Assembly: GCA_013178045.1 (NCBI GenBank) | Contig: JABLXP010000010.1 | Location: 1-64,000, forward strand | Reading direction: 5' to 3' | DNA from: Bacillota bacterium | GTDB taxonomy: Bacteria > Bacillota > Ch66 | Length of the DNA: 64,000 bases | Part shown: in pieces, positions 15,348 to 24,220 of the stretch | Numbering within the stretch: position 1 is the stretch's first letter | Layout: every line of letters starts with the position of its first letter | Translations under genes and position numbers: made by a program | The notes under the pieces: model-generated | The model's database searches: none | What the model saw: the letters and a program-made list of their open reading frames with translations, nothing else | What the model was told of the DNA's origin: nothing

Positions 15348-15517
15348 CTAATTTAGAACTATTAAGCAAGCCAAGACCCGTCTTTTCGGCGGGGCTGTTT
15401 GTATACCGGGTGGAAATTCAGGTGAGCGAGTTCCTCTAGAAGAAACTGGGGTAAAATAGTATAATTGATTTAACTATGGTCGGTAAAAGATTAATTGCTT
15501 AGAGGGGGCTGTAATCA

Positions 15518-17017
15518 GTGTTATATGAAAGTACCCGGGGACAGTGTTCGGCAATTACTTCCGCGGAAGCAATTAAGACGGGTTTAGCCCTGGATGGTGG
15601 CTTGTATGTTCCCAGTAACCCGGTGAAATTAACGTCTGACCAGTGGCGAGACTTATTGGGGGCGACCTACCAGGAGCGGGCCCTGTCCCTGTTGAGCCTT
15701 TATTTGACTGATTTTACTCCGGAGGAACTTGCTAGGTGTGTCAATGGAGCTTACAACCGACAAAAATTTGATGCCCTGGCCATCGCCCCGGTGGTTAAGT
15801 TAAGTGAGACTACTTATATTTTGGAACTCTGGCACGGACCAACCTGTGCGTTTAAGGATATGGCCTTGCAGATTCTACCTTACTTGTTAACCACCAGCGT
15901 CAGGAAGACGGGTGAGGACGCGGAGATCGTCATTCTGGTCGCCACGTCGGGAGATACCGGGAAAGCGGCTCTAGAAGGATTTCGCGATGTTCCACAGACC
16001 AAAATCATCGTTTTTTACCCGGACGAGGGGGTAAGCGAAGTCCAGAAAAGACAGATGGTTACTCAGGAAGGTAATAACGTAAGTGTGGTAGCCGTGAAAG
16101 GGAACTTTGATGACGCCCAAAGCGGAGTTAAAAATTTGTTTGGCGATCAGGCTTTCAACGACTTATTGGCAGGACACGGGCTGAAATTATCCTCGGCCAA
16201 TTCGATTAACTGGGGCCGCCTGGTTCCCCAAATTGTTTATTATGTTTCTGCCTACTTGGACCTGGTGAAACAGGGAGAACTGAATGAAGGTGACCCGATC
16301 AATGTGGTGGTACCAACCGGTAATTTTGGTAATATCCTGGCCGCTTTTTATGCGCGGCGGATGGGACTGCCTGTAAATAAGTTGATCTGCGCGGCTAACG
16401 CCAACAATGTGTTGACTGACTTTATCCGGACCGGCGTCTACGACCGCAACCGTCCTTTGGCGAAAACGATCTCACCTTCAATGGATATCCTGATTTCGAG
16501 TAACCTGGAGCGGCTGCTGTATGAACTGACCGACCATAACGCCGCGCAGGTCCGCCAGTGGATGATCGAGTTAAAAGAAACCGGTCGTTACGCAGTGGAC
16601 GCGGCTACCCGGGCGCAGGTGCAGGATGTATTCTGGTCGGATTTTGCTACCGATGCGGAAACCTTGGCGACGATCAAGGAAATCTATGCTCTGTATGGCT
16701 ACGTGGTAGACACCCATACCGCGGTTGGTCAAAACGTCTACATCAAATATCGCCAGGCGACGGAGGACAATACACCAACTATTATCGCCTCCACGGCCAG
16801 TCCTTTTAAATTTGCGGTCAGTGTGGTTAAGGCCATCTTGGGTGAGGGAGCGGCCCGCAGCCGGGACGAGTTTGAACTGCTAGAACTGCTGGCAGAGTCC
16901 TGTCGGCTTACAATTCCCGATGGGTTAAGAGGTCTGACAACCCGGCCGATCTGGCACACGAAGCAGGTGGAGAAAGACGGATTGAAAAGGGCTGTTGAGG
17001 AATTTCTGGGTATGTAG
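15518..17017 (+). CDS. thrC: Threonine synthase
   Basis: A PLP enzyme that converts O-phosphohomoserine to threonine. The 499-residue product has the N-terminal segment MLYESTRG and ALDGGLYVP, the PLP-lysine motif HGPTCAFKDMALQ (Lys near residue 112) and the phosphate-binding loop VATSGDTGKAALEGF. The late segment VVDTHTAVGQNVY is typical of the long threonine synthases. GTG 15518 follows AGAGGGGG with an 8-base gap. No T-box leader is visible upstream. The next gene starts about 50 bases later but is unrelated in function as far as can be seen. Confidence 0.95.
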   Translation: MLYESTRGQCSAITSAEAIKTGLALDGGLYVPSNPVKLTSDQWRDLLGATYQERALSLLSLYLTDFTPEELARCVNGAYNRQKFDALAIAPVVKLSETTYILELWHGPTCAFKDMALQILPYLLTTSVRKTGEDAEIVILVATSGDTGKAALEGFRDVPQTKIIVFYPDEGVSEVQKRQMVTQEGNNVSVVAVKGNFDDAQSGVKNLFGDQAFNDLLAGHGLKLSSANSINWGRLVPQIVYYVSAYLDLVKQGELNEGDPINVVVPTGNFGNILAAFYARRMGLPVNKLICAANANNVLTDFIRTGVYDRNRPLAKTISPSMDILISSNLERLLYELTDHNAAQVRQWMIELKETGRYAVDAATRAQVQDVFWSDFATDAETLATIKEIYALYGYVVDTHTAVGQNVYIKYRQATEDNTPTIIASTASPFKFAVSVVKAILGEGAARSRDEFELLELLAESCRLTIPDGLRGLTTRPIWHTKQVEKDGLKRAVEEFLGM

Positions 17018-17068
17018 TTTTTAGTTTACCACTAAAAAATAGGGGTGGATAAATCAAATTCGAAGTAG

Positions 17069-18073
17069 GTGAGCGTACAGTTGAGCAGATTTGTGGGCCA
17101 TTACCTGTATTATTTACTGACCGACCGGCAGATTGTCTGGCAGATTTGGTCTGAATTGACGGGAAGGACAATTAAGGTAAGTTCTGCTGATTTCAAGCTA
17201 CAGAGCTCACCGATGGTGATTGACCGGGCGGATATTACCTGGGGATGGCTTACCCTGTTCAGTCAGGGGAATTTTTTGATCCTGGAACTGGCGTCAGCGG
17301 TGCAGGATGGTCTTGATTCAACTCTGGGCTGGCTAAGGGCCGAGTTTTTCGCAGTGGTGAATAAGCTTGACGAGCTTCCGTTGAGAATTGGGGAGACTAC
17401 CTTAGTAGTGGCTGAGGCTGAAGAGATGACCGGCTGGCTTGTACCTATCGAGGAGGTCAGTTTTTCGACGCGGTTTGGTCAATTGACCTACATTAAAACA
17501 GCTGCTGAGGAGCAACGGCATTTGTATCGGGTCAATCCCACTGACTTGACGGAGGAAGGGTTAAATGGCCTGAGAAGTTGGCTTCCGTTGCTGGAAAAAG
17601 CGATCTTTACCCATAATGCCCGGATGCGTTATCTTGGCGAGCGCACCCGCATCATTTCAGCCATTGCCGATGAAATTGAACAAGCTGTCTCAGCCGGCCT
17701 GCACCAGCGTTTTGGAACTGGTCATGAGTTGCCAACAGCTGAAGAGCTGGAAGCTGGGATCGGCCAGCTGTCGAAACAGTATGGGACTCTGGCAGGTTAT
17801 TACCGGCTTTTACGCGAAAGCCAGACTATCCTGGATAATTCGTTTACCGAGTTGCTTCAGGCTGCTCGCCGACTCATGGGTCCAGCGACGGAAAGCGACC
17901 TGGCGGGGTACCTGTCATTGTGCCAGCGTACCGCTAATCTGGTGCAGCAGGTCAATGAGCAGGTGACGTTAACCATGGGCGATGTTAAGGCTGGAATCGA
18001 GGTGGCCCGCACCCAGGTTGACCTCTTACGCAGCAAGGAGAGTGTAGAACTGCTTCTCTGTGGAAATACTTGA
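17069..18073 (+). CDS. Unknown protein with helical C-terminal half
   Basis: I do not recognise this 334-residue protein. The first 165 residues look like mixed alpha/beta sequence with hydrophobic strands (ADITWGWLTLFSQGNFLIL). The second half is long amphipathic helix with coiled-coil-like spacing (GIGQLSKQYGTLAGYYRLL, LVQQVNEQVTLTMGDVKAG). No signal peptide or membrane helix is clear. GTG 17069 directly follows an in-frame stop and has a weak ribosome site, so the start is not firm. It overlaps the next small membrane protein gene by 4 bases (TTGA), which suggests translational coupling and a joint role. Confidence 0.65.
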   Translation: MSVQLSRFVGHYLYYLLTDRQIVWQIWSELTGRTIKVSSADFKLQSSPMVIDRADITWGWLTLFSQGNFLILELASAVQDGLDSTLGWLRAEFFAVVNKLDELPLRIGETTLVVAEAEEMTGWLVPIEEVSFSTRFGQLTYIKTAAEEQRHLYRVNPTDLTEEGLNGLRSWLPLLEKAIFTHNARMRYLGERTRIISAIADEIEQAVSAGLHQRFGTGHELPTAEELEAGIGQLSKQYGTLAGYYRLLRESQTILDNSFTELLQAARRLMGPATESDLAGYLSLCQRTANLVQQVNEQVTLTMGDVKAGIEVARTQVDLLRSKESVELLLCGNT

Positions 18074-18270
18074 GTGAGCCGGAGGTCTTTCACCGGATCC
18101 CCGCCTGGTTAACCCTGCTACTCGCGGTGGCCTTTGCCGGGGACGCGGTCTACTTTACCCATCTACTAGCGCATAACCGTCGCTTAAACCAGCGTTTGGT
18201 CATCACCGCGGTTAGTTTGCTTGCCACCATCATTCTGATGACCGTCTTGAGCGCCGGGGTAATTTTCTAG
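18070..18270 (+). CDS. Small two-helix membrane protein
   Basis: This 66-residue product has two hydrophobic segments (about 13-32, LTLLLAVAFAGDAVYFTHLL, and 43-65, LVITAVSLLATIILMTVL) separated by a basic loop (HNRRLNQR). A TTG start overlaps the stop of the preceding gene. Its last 87 bases overlap the convergent ferritin-like gene, so one of the two 3' ends may be overextended. Function unknown; coupling suggests that it anchors or partners the preceding coiled-coil protein. Confidence 0.55.
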   Translation: MSEPEVFHRIPAWLTLLLAVAFAGDAVYFTHLLAHNRRLNQRLVITAVSLLATIILMTVLSAGVIF

Positions 18271-18459
18271 ATAGATCAGCTTCAATGCCTGAAGTTTTTC
18301 TACCAGGCGCTTTTCGTGTGCCGCTTCTTCCTGCGCCAACTGCTCGAACATTAATTTTATTTCCGGCATAGTGGCGCTCAAAGCATATTGACGGTATCTT
18401 TCTTTTCCCGCTCTCTCTTCTTCAATGGCGAGTTCGATTGCCTTGATCAATTCTTGCAC
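18184..18459 (-). CDS. Ferritin-like domain protein (rubrerythrin type)
   Basis: The 91-residue product resembles one half of a ferritin-like four-helix bundle: ELIKAIELAIEEERAGKERY and EQLAQEEAAHEKRLVEKLQAL carry the E...ExxH iron-ligand pattern. The last 25 residues (GAQDGHQNDGGKQTNRGDD) are polar, do not fit the fold, and lie in the region overlapping the convergent membrane protein gene. This suggests that an ancestral stop has been lost. A rubrerythrin gene lies 200 bases away on the other strand. Probably an iron- or peroxide-handling protein. Confidence 0.75.
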   Translation of the reverse strand: MQELIKAIELAIEEERAGKERYRQYALSATMPEIKLMFEQLAQEEAAHEKRLVEKLQALKLIYLENYPGAQDGHQNDGGKQTNRGDDQTLV

Positions 18460-18608
18460 GTGGAGAATCTTCCTTTCATTCTGCTTGTAGTCTATGGAAT
18501 AACTGTACTTATATTCTTGTTCAAATATTGATTTTCCTTTAATTTTGGTTGAATTTGTTAAAATCTTTCATTTTCAGCAGGCATTGGGCTGTTTCATGCC
18601 GAAAAAAC

Positions 18609-18643
18609 AAGTATAATTAAAATCAATTAAATTAATTATACTT
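18609..18643. promoter_or_regulatory. Long palindromic operator in the rubrerythrin promoter
   Basis: AAGTATAATTAA (18609-18620) and TTAATTATACTT (18632-18643) are perfect 12-base inverted arms around an 11-base spacer. The left arm contains the -10-like TATAAT. PerR and Fur boxes are AT-rich palindromes of this character, and rubrerythrin genes are often PerR-controlled. The regulator is inferred, not seen. Confidence 0.5.
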
Positions 18644-18668
18644 TAATAATCAAGGAGGTAAGCAAGAA

Positions 18669-19202
18669 ATGCAATTAAAAGGTTCTCGGACTGAAGCGAA
18701 TCTGCTGGCTGCCTTTGCGGGGGAATCCCAGGCCCGTAACAAGTACACCTATTTTGCCAGCCAGGCCAAGAAAGAAGGGTTTGAACAGATCGCCGGGATT
18801 TTTCTGGAGACGGCGGACCAGGAAAAGGAGCACGCCAAACGGATTCTCAATTTTCTTCAGGGAATCGGCACAACTGTCGAGAATTTAACGGCAGCGGCTG
18901 CCGGGGAACATCACGAGTGGACAAACATGTATAAGGAATTTGAACAGGTGGCTCGAGAGGAAGGATTTGCCAACATTGCTGACTTTTTCCGGGAAGTGGC
19001 CGAAGTGGAAGAGGAGCATGAAAAGAGATACCTGGCTTTGTTGAAGCGGGTTCAGGAGGGTACTGTGTTTAAAAGGACGGAACCGATCCGGTGGCAGTGC
19101 CGCAATTGCGGTTATGTCCACATGGGGACTGAACCACCGGAAGTGTGTCCGGCGTGTGCTCATCCTCGGGCTTATTATCAGCCGATGTGTGAGAATTATT
19201 AA
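18669..19202 (+). CDS. rbr: Rubrerythrin
   Basis: A cytoplasmic di-iron peroxidase that protects anaerobes from hydrogen peroxide. The 177-residue product has a ferritin-like diiron domain with helices [20 protein letters not shown] and [14 protein letters not shown], then a second E...ExxH pair ([15 protein letters not shown]). A C-terminal rubredoxin-like centre follows with two CxxC pairs (CRNCGY and CPACAHP). The ATG at 18669 follows AAGGAGG. It is monocistronic, preceded by a palindromic operator and followed by a clear terminator. Confidence 0.96.
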   Translation: MQLKGSRTEANLLAAFAGESQARNKYTYFASQAKKEGFEQIAGIFLETADQEKEHAKRILNFLQGIGTTVENLTAAAAGEHHEWTNMYKEFEQVAREEGFANIADFFREVAEVEEEHEKRYLALLKRVQEGTVFKRTEPIRWQCRNCGYVHMGTEPPEVCPACAHPRAYYQPMCENY

Positions 19203-19239
19203 AGCCAGGCGAATATCGGTTAATGAAATTAGCAAAAGA

Positions 19240-19269
19240 GTCACGGCCGTAATTGGTCCGTGGCTTTTT
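19240..19269 (+). terminator. Terminator of rbr
   Basis: GTCACGG (19240-19246) pairs with CCGTGGC (19258-19264), followed by five T residues. Confidence 0.85.
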
Positions 19270-19380
19270 ATCTGAAGGTTATCTCCAGGGACTGCTGATT
19301 TTTTTGGATTGACTATAGATAAACTTTTTGTTATTCTTTCACCAATGAAAGATGCGGAATGATCGGAGGCAAAATGTGAA

Positions 19381-20253
19381 ATGAAGAACAAGTTTGGTCG
19401 ATTTAACGGATCTGCCAAATATATCGTGTCTGATGAACTACGCAATAGTGTTAACATCGCGATTGCCCTGGGCAAGCCATTGTTGATTAAGGGGGAACCC
19501 GGCACCGGCAAGACGATGCTGGCGGAAAGTATCGCGACTTCACTGGGCTTGAAGCTGCTGATCTGGAACATTAAATCGACAACTAAAGCCCAGGAGGGTT
19601 TGTATGATTATGATACCGTCCAACGTCTGTACGATAGTCAGTTCGGTGATGGCGATGTGAAAAATATCCGGCAGTACATTAAACTGGGCAAACTCGGCGA
19701 AGCCTTTGTGTCTGATGAACCGGTGGTTTTGCTCATCGATGAGATTGACAAAGCTGACCTGGAATTCCCCAATGATCTCCTGTGGGAACTCGATCAGATG
19801 AGTTTTTACATCCCGGAAACGAAAGAAACGATTACGGCTAAACACCGGCCAGTGGTGGTCATCACCAGCAATGCCGAAAAGGAGCTGCCTGATGCTTTCT
19901 TAAGGCGGTGTATTTTCCACTACATAGCTTTTCCCGACCAGGATATGATGACAGAGATCGTCAAGGTCCACTTGCCCCACATCGAGAAACGGCTATTGGA
20001 ACAGTGTCTGGAAGCTTTCTATTGGATTCGCAGTTTGCCTGATTTGCAAAAGAAGCCGAGCACCAGTGAACTGTTGGATTGGCTCCAAGCCTTGGTGATC
20101 GGTGGTATCCGGCCGGAACAGATCGGCGAAGAAGTCCCCTTCCTGGGCGTATTGCTTAAAAAAAATCAGGACCTGGACGCCTTGCTGCGCCGGGTGAAAG
20201 GACGTCGGTCCGTGCCGGGCGGTCAGCGCAGTTCCTTTTTCAATCCTCGGTAG
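19381..20253 (+). CDS. MoxR-type AAA+ ATPase
   Basis: The 290-residue product is a MoxR-family AAA+ ATPase: Walker A GEPGTGKTMLAESIA (about 38-52), Walker B VVLLIDEIDKAD near residue 120, and sensor region VVITSNAEKELPDAFLRRC near 155-173. MoxR ATPases act as chaperones that insert cofactors or remodel complexes together with a VWA partner. The next gene, 13 bases downstream, is just such a VWA protein. The substrate is not evident, as no CO dehydrogenase or methanol dehydrogenase genes lie nearby. Confidence 0.9.
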   Translation: MKNKFGRFNGSAKYIVSDELRNSVNIAIALGKPLLIKGEPGTGKTMLAESIATSLGLKLLIWNIKSTTKAQEGLYDYDTVQRLYDSQFGDGDVKNIRQYIKLGKLGEAFVSDEPVVLLIDEIDKADLEFPNDLLWELDQMSFYIPETKETITAKHRPVVVITSNAEKELPDAFLRRCIFHYIAFPDQDMMTEIVKVHLPHIEKRLLEQCLEAFYWIRSLPDLQKKPSTSELLDWLQALVIGGIRPEQIGEEVPFLGVLLKKNQDLDALLRRVKGRRSVPGGQRSSFFNPR

Positions 20254-20266
20254 GGAGAGAGAAGAA

Positions 20267-21472
20267 ATGTTCAGTGACTTTTTCTTTCTACTCCGGGAAT
20301 ACGGGATTCCTGTTTCCATCAACGAGTGGATGACCTTGATGGAGGCTCTTGACCAGGGCTTGGCCGGGGCCAGCCTGACTGGTTTTTATTATTTATGTCG
20401 GGCGGTCCTGGTTAAGACGGAGGCGCACTACGATCGCTTTGACCTGGCGTTCAGTCAATATTTTGGCGATGTGGAGACAGCCGAAGGTTTACCGGACCGG
20501 ATCTGGAAGTGGTTGGACCGGGAACTGCCTAATCCCCAGGAAAGACAACAACTGCTGCCATTACCCAAACAACTCGATTTGGAAAGTCTGAAGCGCGAAT
20601 TGGAAAAACGCCTGGCGGAACAGCATGAAGAGCATCACGGGGGTTCGTACTGGATCGGCACTGGGGGAACGTCACCCTTTGGACATTCGGGATATCATCC
20701 TGGCGGGATGCGGATTGGTGGGGCGTCGCGTAACCGTTCTGCCGTCAAAGTAGCGGGGGAGCGACGTTTTCAAGAGTTCAGGACTGACGAAACTTTAAGC
20801 ATTCGTCAGTTTCAACTCGCCCTGCGCAAGCTGCGCCAGTTTACCACCCGGCTTGATGGGGCAAAGACCGAACTGGACATCGAGGAAACCATTACCGCGA
20901 CCTGCAAAAATGCGGGCCGACTGGAACTGGTCTGGACCAGACCACGCAGCAACACTGTGAAGGTTATTTTGTTGATGGATTCCGGCGGTTCGATGTTTCC
21001 CTACATTCGGCTGTGCAACCAACTGTTTACAGCGGTCAACAAGTCAACCCACTTCAAGGATTTGCAGATCTACTATTTCCACAACTGTGTCTATGATTGG
21101 CTGTATCTGGACCCAAGCTGCAGCCGCTATAACTCGGTGCAGACCGAACATGTTTTACGCACTCTGGACAGCAATTACCGCTTGCTGGTGGTAGGAGACG
21201 CCAGCATGGCCCCAAGTGAACTGACCATGGTGGGCGGCATTATCGAGTGGGGCCTCCATAACGATCAACCGGGGATTGTCTGGTTGAAGCGTTTAGCGGA
21301 GCATTTTGAACACAGTGTTTGGCTGAATCCGATTCCTGCCGATGAGTGGACCTGGACCGCGGGGGCTTACACGATCAAGTTGATCAAACAGATTTTCCCG
21401 ATGTACGAACTGACCGTGGAGGGTTTGGAACAGGCCGTGCGCCGACTACGCGGCCGCCCGCAGTCGGCCTGA
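20267..21472 (+). CDS. VWA-domain CoxE-like protein
   Basis: This 401-residue protein has an N-terminal helical region (FFFLLREYGIPVSINEWMTL) typical of CoxE-type partners of MoxR ATPases. A Gly/His-rich linker (about 125-160) follows, then a von Willebrand A domain from about residue 220. The metal-site motif reads LLMDSGGSM, i.e. D-x-G-x-S; Gly replaces the first Ser of the usual DxSxS, which could weaken Mg2+ binding. The terminal part is rich in Trp. It forms an operon with the upstream ATPase, and the pair probably works as a remodelling complex on an unknown target. Confidence 0.85.
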   Translation: MFSDFFFLLREYGIPVSINEWMTLMEALDQGLAGASLTGFYYLCRAVLVKTEAHYDRFDLAFSQYFGDVETAEGLPDRIWKWLDRELPNPQERQQLLPLPKQLDLESLKRELEKRLAEQHEEHHGGSYWIGTGGTSPFGHSGYHPGGMRIGGASRNRSAVKVAGERRFQEFRTDETLSIRQFQLALRKLRQFTTRLDGAKTELDIEETITATCKNAGRLELVWTRPRSNTVKVILLMDSGGSMFPYIRLCNQLFTAVNKSTHFKDLQIYYFHNCVYDWLYLDPSCSRYNSVQTEHVLRTLDSNYRLLVVGDASMAPSELTMVGGIIEWGLHNDQPGIVWLKRLAEHFEHSVWLNPIPADEWTWTAGAYTIKLIKQIFPMYELTVEGLEQAVRRLRGRPQSA

Positions 21473-21476
21473 AGCG

Positions 21477-23348
21477 TTAACTTTCCCAGCCTACCTCGAT
21501 TATGTCTCCGTCCTTTAATGGATCGGTATACTGGGCCTCTTGCCCGTTAAGCCGGAGATAGATTTTTCCTTTTGGTTGAGAAAGATCGAACTGAATGACA
21601 GTGAAGATATCGACAAAGATGTAGTTCGCCTGATCAGTCAGGGTGACTTCCTGACCATTGACCTGGACCTTGATGGAGTTATGAGCAGGTGGAACATGTG
21701 GATGTTTGGCAGCACTGGGGGAGGTGTCTTCGACCTCTCTCTTATTTTTTAGTTCAATACAATCGCCATCTTGAATGACATAGTCGGGAGTGACTTCAAC
21801 CTGATTCACCAGGATGGTCACTTCAGCCAGGTCAATATTTTTGTAAGCTAAATAATCCCTGATCAGCGGTTGTGCGTCCCGACCATCTTCAGCCGGTTTA
21901 ATCACAATGCTGTCTCCGCTGGCTACGGGGGTGGACAGATTAGCCGGGTGTCCGTTGACTGAGATCTGGGCTGGTTTGGCCATCTCACCGGGAACAACTT
22001 CCAACTGACCATTTAAAAAGAATTCAACGCTGCGCCCGTTATGCCCGATTAATCTTCTGGGGTTAAACCCGATCAGCGCGATGGCATTGGCGACGTTAAT
22101 CTCCTTGGAGTTAAACAACCGAAATTCTTCTCCGTTGACCTTGATGTTAATAAAATCATGTCCTATTTTTTTCAGGGCTACCGTTGCAATTCCGACCACA
22201 GTGACCCCTTCCGGGCCAGCGATCCCGGGATCATCAACCACCAGGCCAGGTATGGACTGTCTTCCCCGAATCCCCACGCGCCGAGGGGGTAACTGCAGAC
22301 GTTCAGCCAGTTTGTCGGTCAGTGTAGGCAACTGGGAACCTCCTCCGACACAGAAAACAGCACTAGGGGGTTGTCCCCCGTTAAGATTAATTATTGCTTG
22401 CGCGATCTCGTCCGCTAACTTGTTGACCACCGGGTCGATGATGGCCATGACATCCTGAGAGGAGATGGTTTGTTCCAATTCCAGAACATCCCGGTACGTG
22501 ATGTCGCGCTGTTGTCCCAAACTGCGTTTAATGAATTCCGCGGTTTGAAAATCCACGAGCAGGGCCTCGGCGATTACTTCGGTGATTTCGTCACCGGCTA
22601 TCGGTACCATACCGTAAGCAGTGATAGCGCCTTTGCTGGTAAGCGCGATATCCGATGTCCCGGCGCCGATGTCGACCAGGGCCAGGTTCAACAAGCGGAG
22701 GTTTTCCGGGATGGCTACATCGATAGCGGCAATTGGTTCTAGAGTGAGGCTGATTGGTTCGAGGTTGCATCGCTTCAGCACAGAATAGAGGCCATTGACG
22801 ACCGACTGCGGCAGAAAAGTGGCCAGGATGTTGGCCCCGATGACTCTGCCCCGGTGCCCGATCAGGCTGGTCATTGTCCAGTTATCCAGGGAGTAGGTCA
22901 CGACCGTATAGCCAACACAATAAAAGCGTTCTGAGGTTGGTCCAGCCAGTTCGGCTTCGAGTTCCTGGTGCGCCTGACGGATCCCAGCCAATTCCAGGCT
23001 GTTAACCAGCAGAGGATCGATTTCAATGTCTTCGTTGATTTCCATGGTGACTTGTGTGTGCTTGGTTCGCAACGTCCGACCCGCGGCGGCAATGGCTACT
23101 TTTTGGAGCGGAAACCCCACTTTCTGCTCCAGGTTAGCCTTAACTTTAGAGACCGCGGCGGCCACCTTAACCACGTCATGAATCTGGCCATCAATCATGG
23201 TCCGACTCTCGTGTTCCGTTATGTCCTGGGCGATGACGCGCAGGCTCTGTTCATGCGGCACGCCCACAATGCCGATCACCGTCCGGGTGCCGATGTCCAG
23301 CGCGAAGATTGAGTTTTGTTCGGAAACAAGTGGGATAGAATCAAGCAC
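21477..23348 (-). CDS. FtsA-like actin-fold ATPase with beta-grasp-like C-terminal repeats
   Basis: The first 400 residues form an FtsA/PilM-type actin-like ATPase: phosphate-1 motif FALDIGTRTVIGIVG, an SHS2-like 1C region (VAIAAAGRTLRT), phosphate-2 LALVDIGAGTSDIAL near 225 and adenosine motif VFCVGGGSQLPTLTDKLA near 315. The remaining 220 residues carry several units with the pattern VNG...DGDxIEI (for example GDSIVIKP, DGDCIELK, DGDIIEVG). They resemble ThiS/MoaD-like or SLBB beta-grasp folds and replace the membrane-targeting helix expected in FtsA. It is monocistronic. A role in division, sporulation or scaffold assembly is possible, but the exact role is unknown. GTG 23348 is the likely start. 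Confidence 0.75.
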   Translation of the reverse strand: MLDSIPLVSEQNSIFALDIGTRTVIGIVGVPHEQSLRVIAQDITEHESRTMIDGQIHDVVKVAAAVSKVKANLEQKVGFPLQKVAIAAAGRTLRTKHTQVTMEINEDIEIDPLLVNSLELAGIRQAHQELEAELAGPTSERFYCVGYTVVTYSLDNWTMTSLIGHRGRVIGANILATFLPQSVVNGLYSVLKRCNLEPISLTLEPIAAIDVAIPENLRLLNLALVDIGAGTSDIALTSKGAITAYGMVPIAGDEITEVIAEALLVDFQTAEFIKRSLGQQRDITYRDVLELEQTISSQDVMAIIDPVVNKLADEIAQAIINLNGGQPPSAVFCVGGGSQLPTLTDKLAERLQLPPRRVGIRGRQSIPGLVVDDPGIAGPEGVTVVGIATVALKKIGHDFINIKVNGEEFRLFNSKEINVANAIALIGFNPRRLIGHNGRSVEFFLNGQLEVVPGEMAKPAQISVNGHPANLSTPVASGDSIVIKPAEDGRDAQPLIRDYLAYKNIDLAEVTILVNQVEVTPDYVIQDGDCIELKNKREVEDTSPSAAKHPHVPPAHNSIKVQVNGQEVTLTDQANYIFVDIFTVIQFDLSQPKGKIYLRLNGQEAQYTDPLKDGDIIEVGWES

Positions 23349-23472
23349 TCAATATTCCCCATTTCCAAGGAATGTCAGTAACTGCCTAATTAGACAACTT
23401 TTACTTCAGTATAGCTTAAATCGACGGAGTGTTCAACACACGCAACGGACAGCCAGCAAATCAGTCGTGTTG

Positions 23473-23479
23473 TGTCGAA
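23473..23479 (+). promoter_or_regulatory. Spo0A-box-like TGTCGAA upstream of the Cys-cluster protein
   Basis: A perfect 7-base match to the Spo0A box core lies 65 bases upstream of the start at 23544. Single 7-mers occur by chance, so support comes mainly from the similar positions of four others in this window. Confidence 0.3.
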
Positions 23480-23543
23480 AGCGCGCAGGAATATCGGCGG
23501 TTGCCAGCGAATGTATCTTTAAAAAACTGAGGAGTGAACAAAT

Positions 23544-24158
23544 TTGTTAACGAAAATAAAACTTACTTTCCACAACCTGGGTTTGCGGAGCTGGATCGAG
23601 TGCGATCTGTGTTATAACTGCCCGCTCAGTCGGGCTAAAGGCTGTTGTACATATAATCCCACTTTCCATGTGGTAGATATCGCGTATATCGGAGCTAAAC
23701 GGCCTGACTTGTTGCTACTCATTATCAATCGACCGCGGGTTTTAGTCGAAACTACCTGGATTTCGGTAAACTACCTGGATGATCCAATGGTCGGTCATCG
23801 CTGTCAGTTTAATACTGATACCGGCTGTTCACTGCCAGTAGAGTTCAGAGAATCAGTTTGCCGGCACTTTATTTGTCCAGGAATCAAAATGTGGGAGGAG
23901 GAATCCATAAGCCAGTGGGCGGGCTTCATCCAAGAACTTGAGACCACCGAGGCGGAGTTTAACCAGCACCTGCGCGAAAAGCTTAAGCAGGCCGGCGTCG
24001 ACTTGCGGTCATCTTTTCTGAAAGCCACCGCAGTCCTGGTGAAGGAGTATAAAGAGGTCTTAAAAAAGATTGAAGAAGAGCGGTTTGCCGGATATCCCCG
24101 GCAGGAGCAGGTTATTCTCGAACGGGAAATCAGTTTATCTGAAAAATGGGTGGTCTAG
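23544..24158 (+). CDS. Cysteine-cluster protein (YkgJ-like)
   Basis: The 204-residue product contains clustered cysteines in its first half: CDLCYNCPLSRAKGCC (about 20-35) and CQFNTDTGCSLPVEFRESVCRHFIC (about 105-130). The spacing resembles YkgJ-type zinc or iron-sulfur proteins. A helical, charged C-terminal half follows. TTG 23544 is used with GAGGAG nine bases upstream. The FtsA-like gene is divergent, with 195 bases between. Metal binding is likely; its role is unknown. Confidence 0.65.
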   Translation: MLTKIKLTFHNLGLRSWIECDLCYNCPLSRAKGCCTYNPTFHVVDIAYIGAKRPDLLLLIINRPRVLVETTWISVNYLDDPMVGHRCQFNTDTGCSLPVEFRESVCRHFICPGIKMWEEESISQWAGFIQELETTEAEFNQHLREKLKQAGVDLRSSFLKATAVLVKEYKEVLKKIEEERFAGYPRQEQVILEREISLSEKWVV

Positions 24159-24220
24159 TATTAATCGAATTGGTGGGTGGAAAATAGTACGAGTTGCTGA
24201 GATGGTGGAGGTGTTTTACT

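Noticed and set aside
15361-15517. T-box riboswitch before threonine synthase
   Set aside because: No T-box core sequence or specifier-loop structure was seen; only a weak G/C-rich hairpin near 15370-15400.
22968-23312. Long plus-strand frames inside the FtsA-like gene
   Set aside because: They are shadow frames of a well-supported minus-strand gene and have no ribosome sites.
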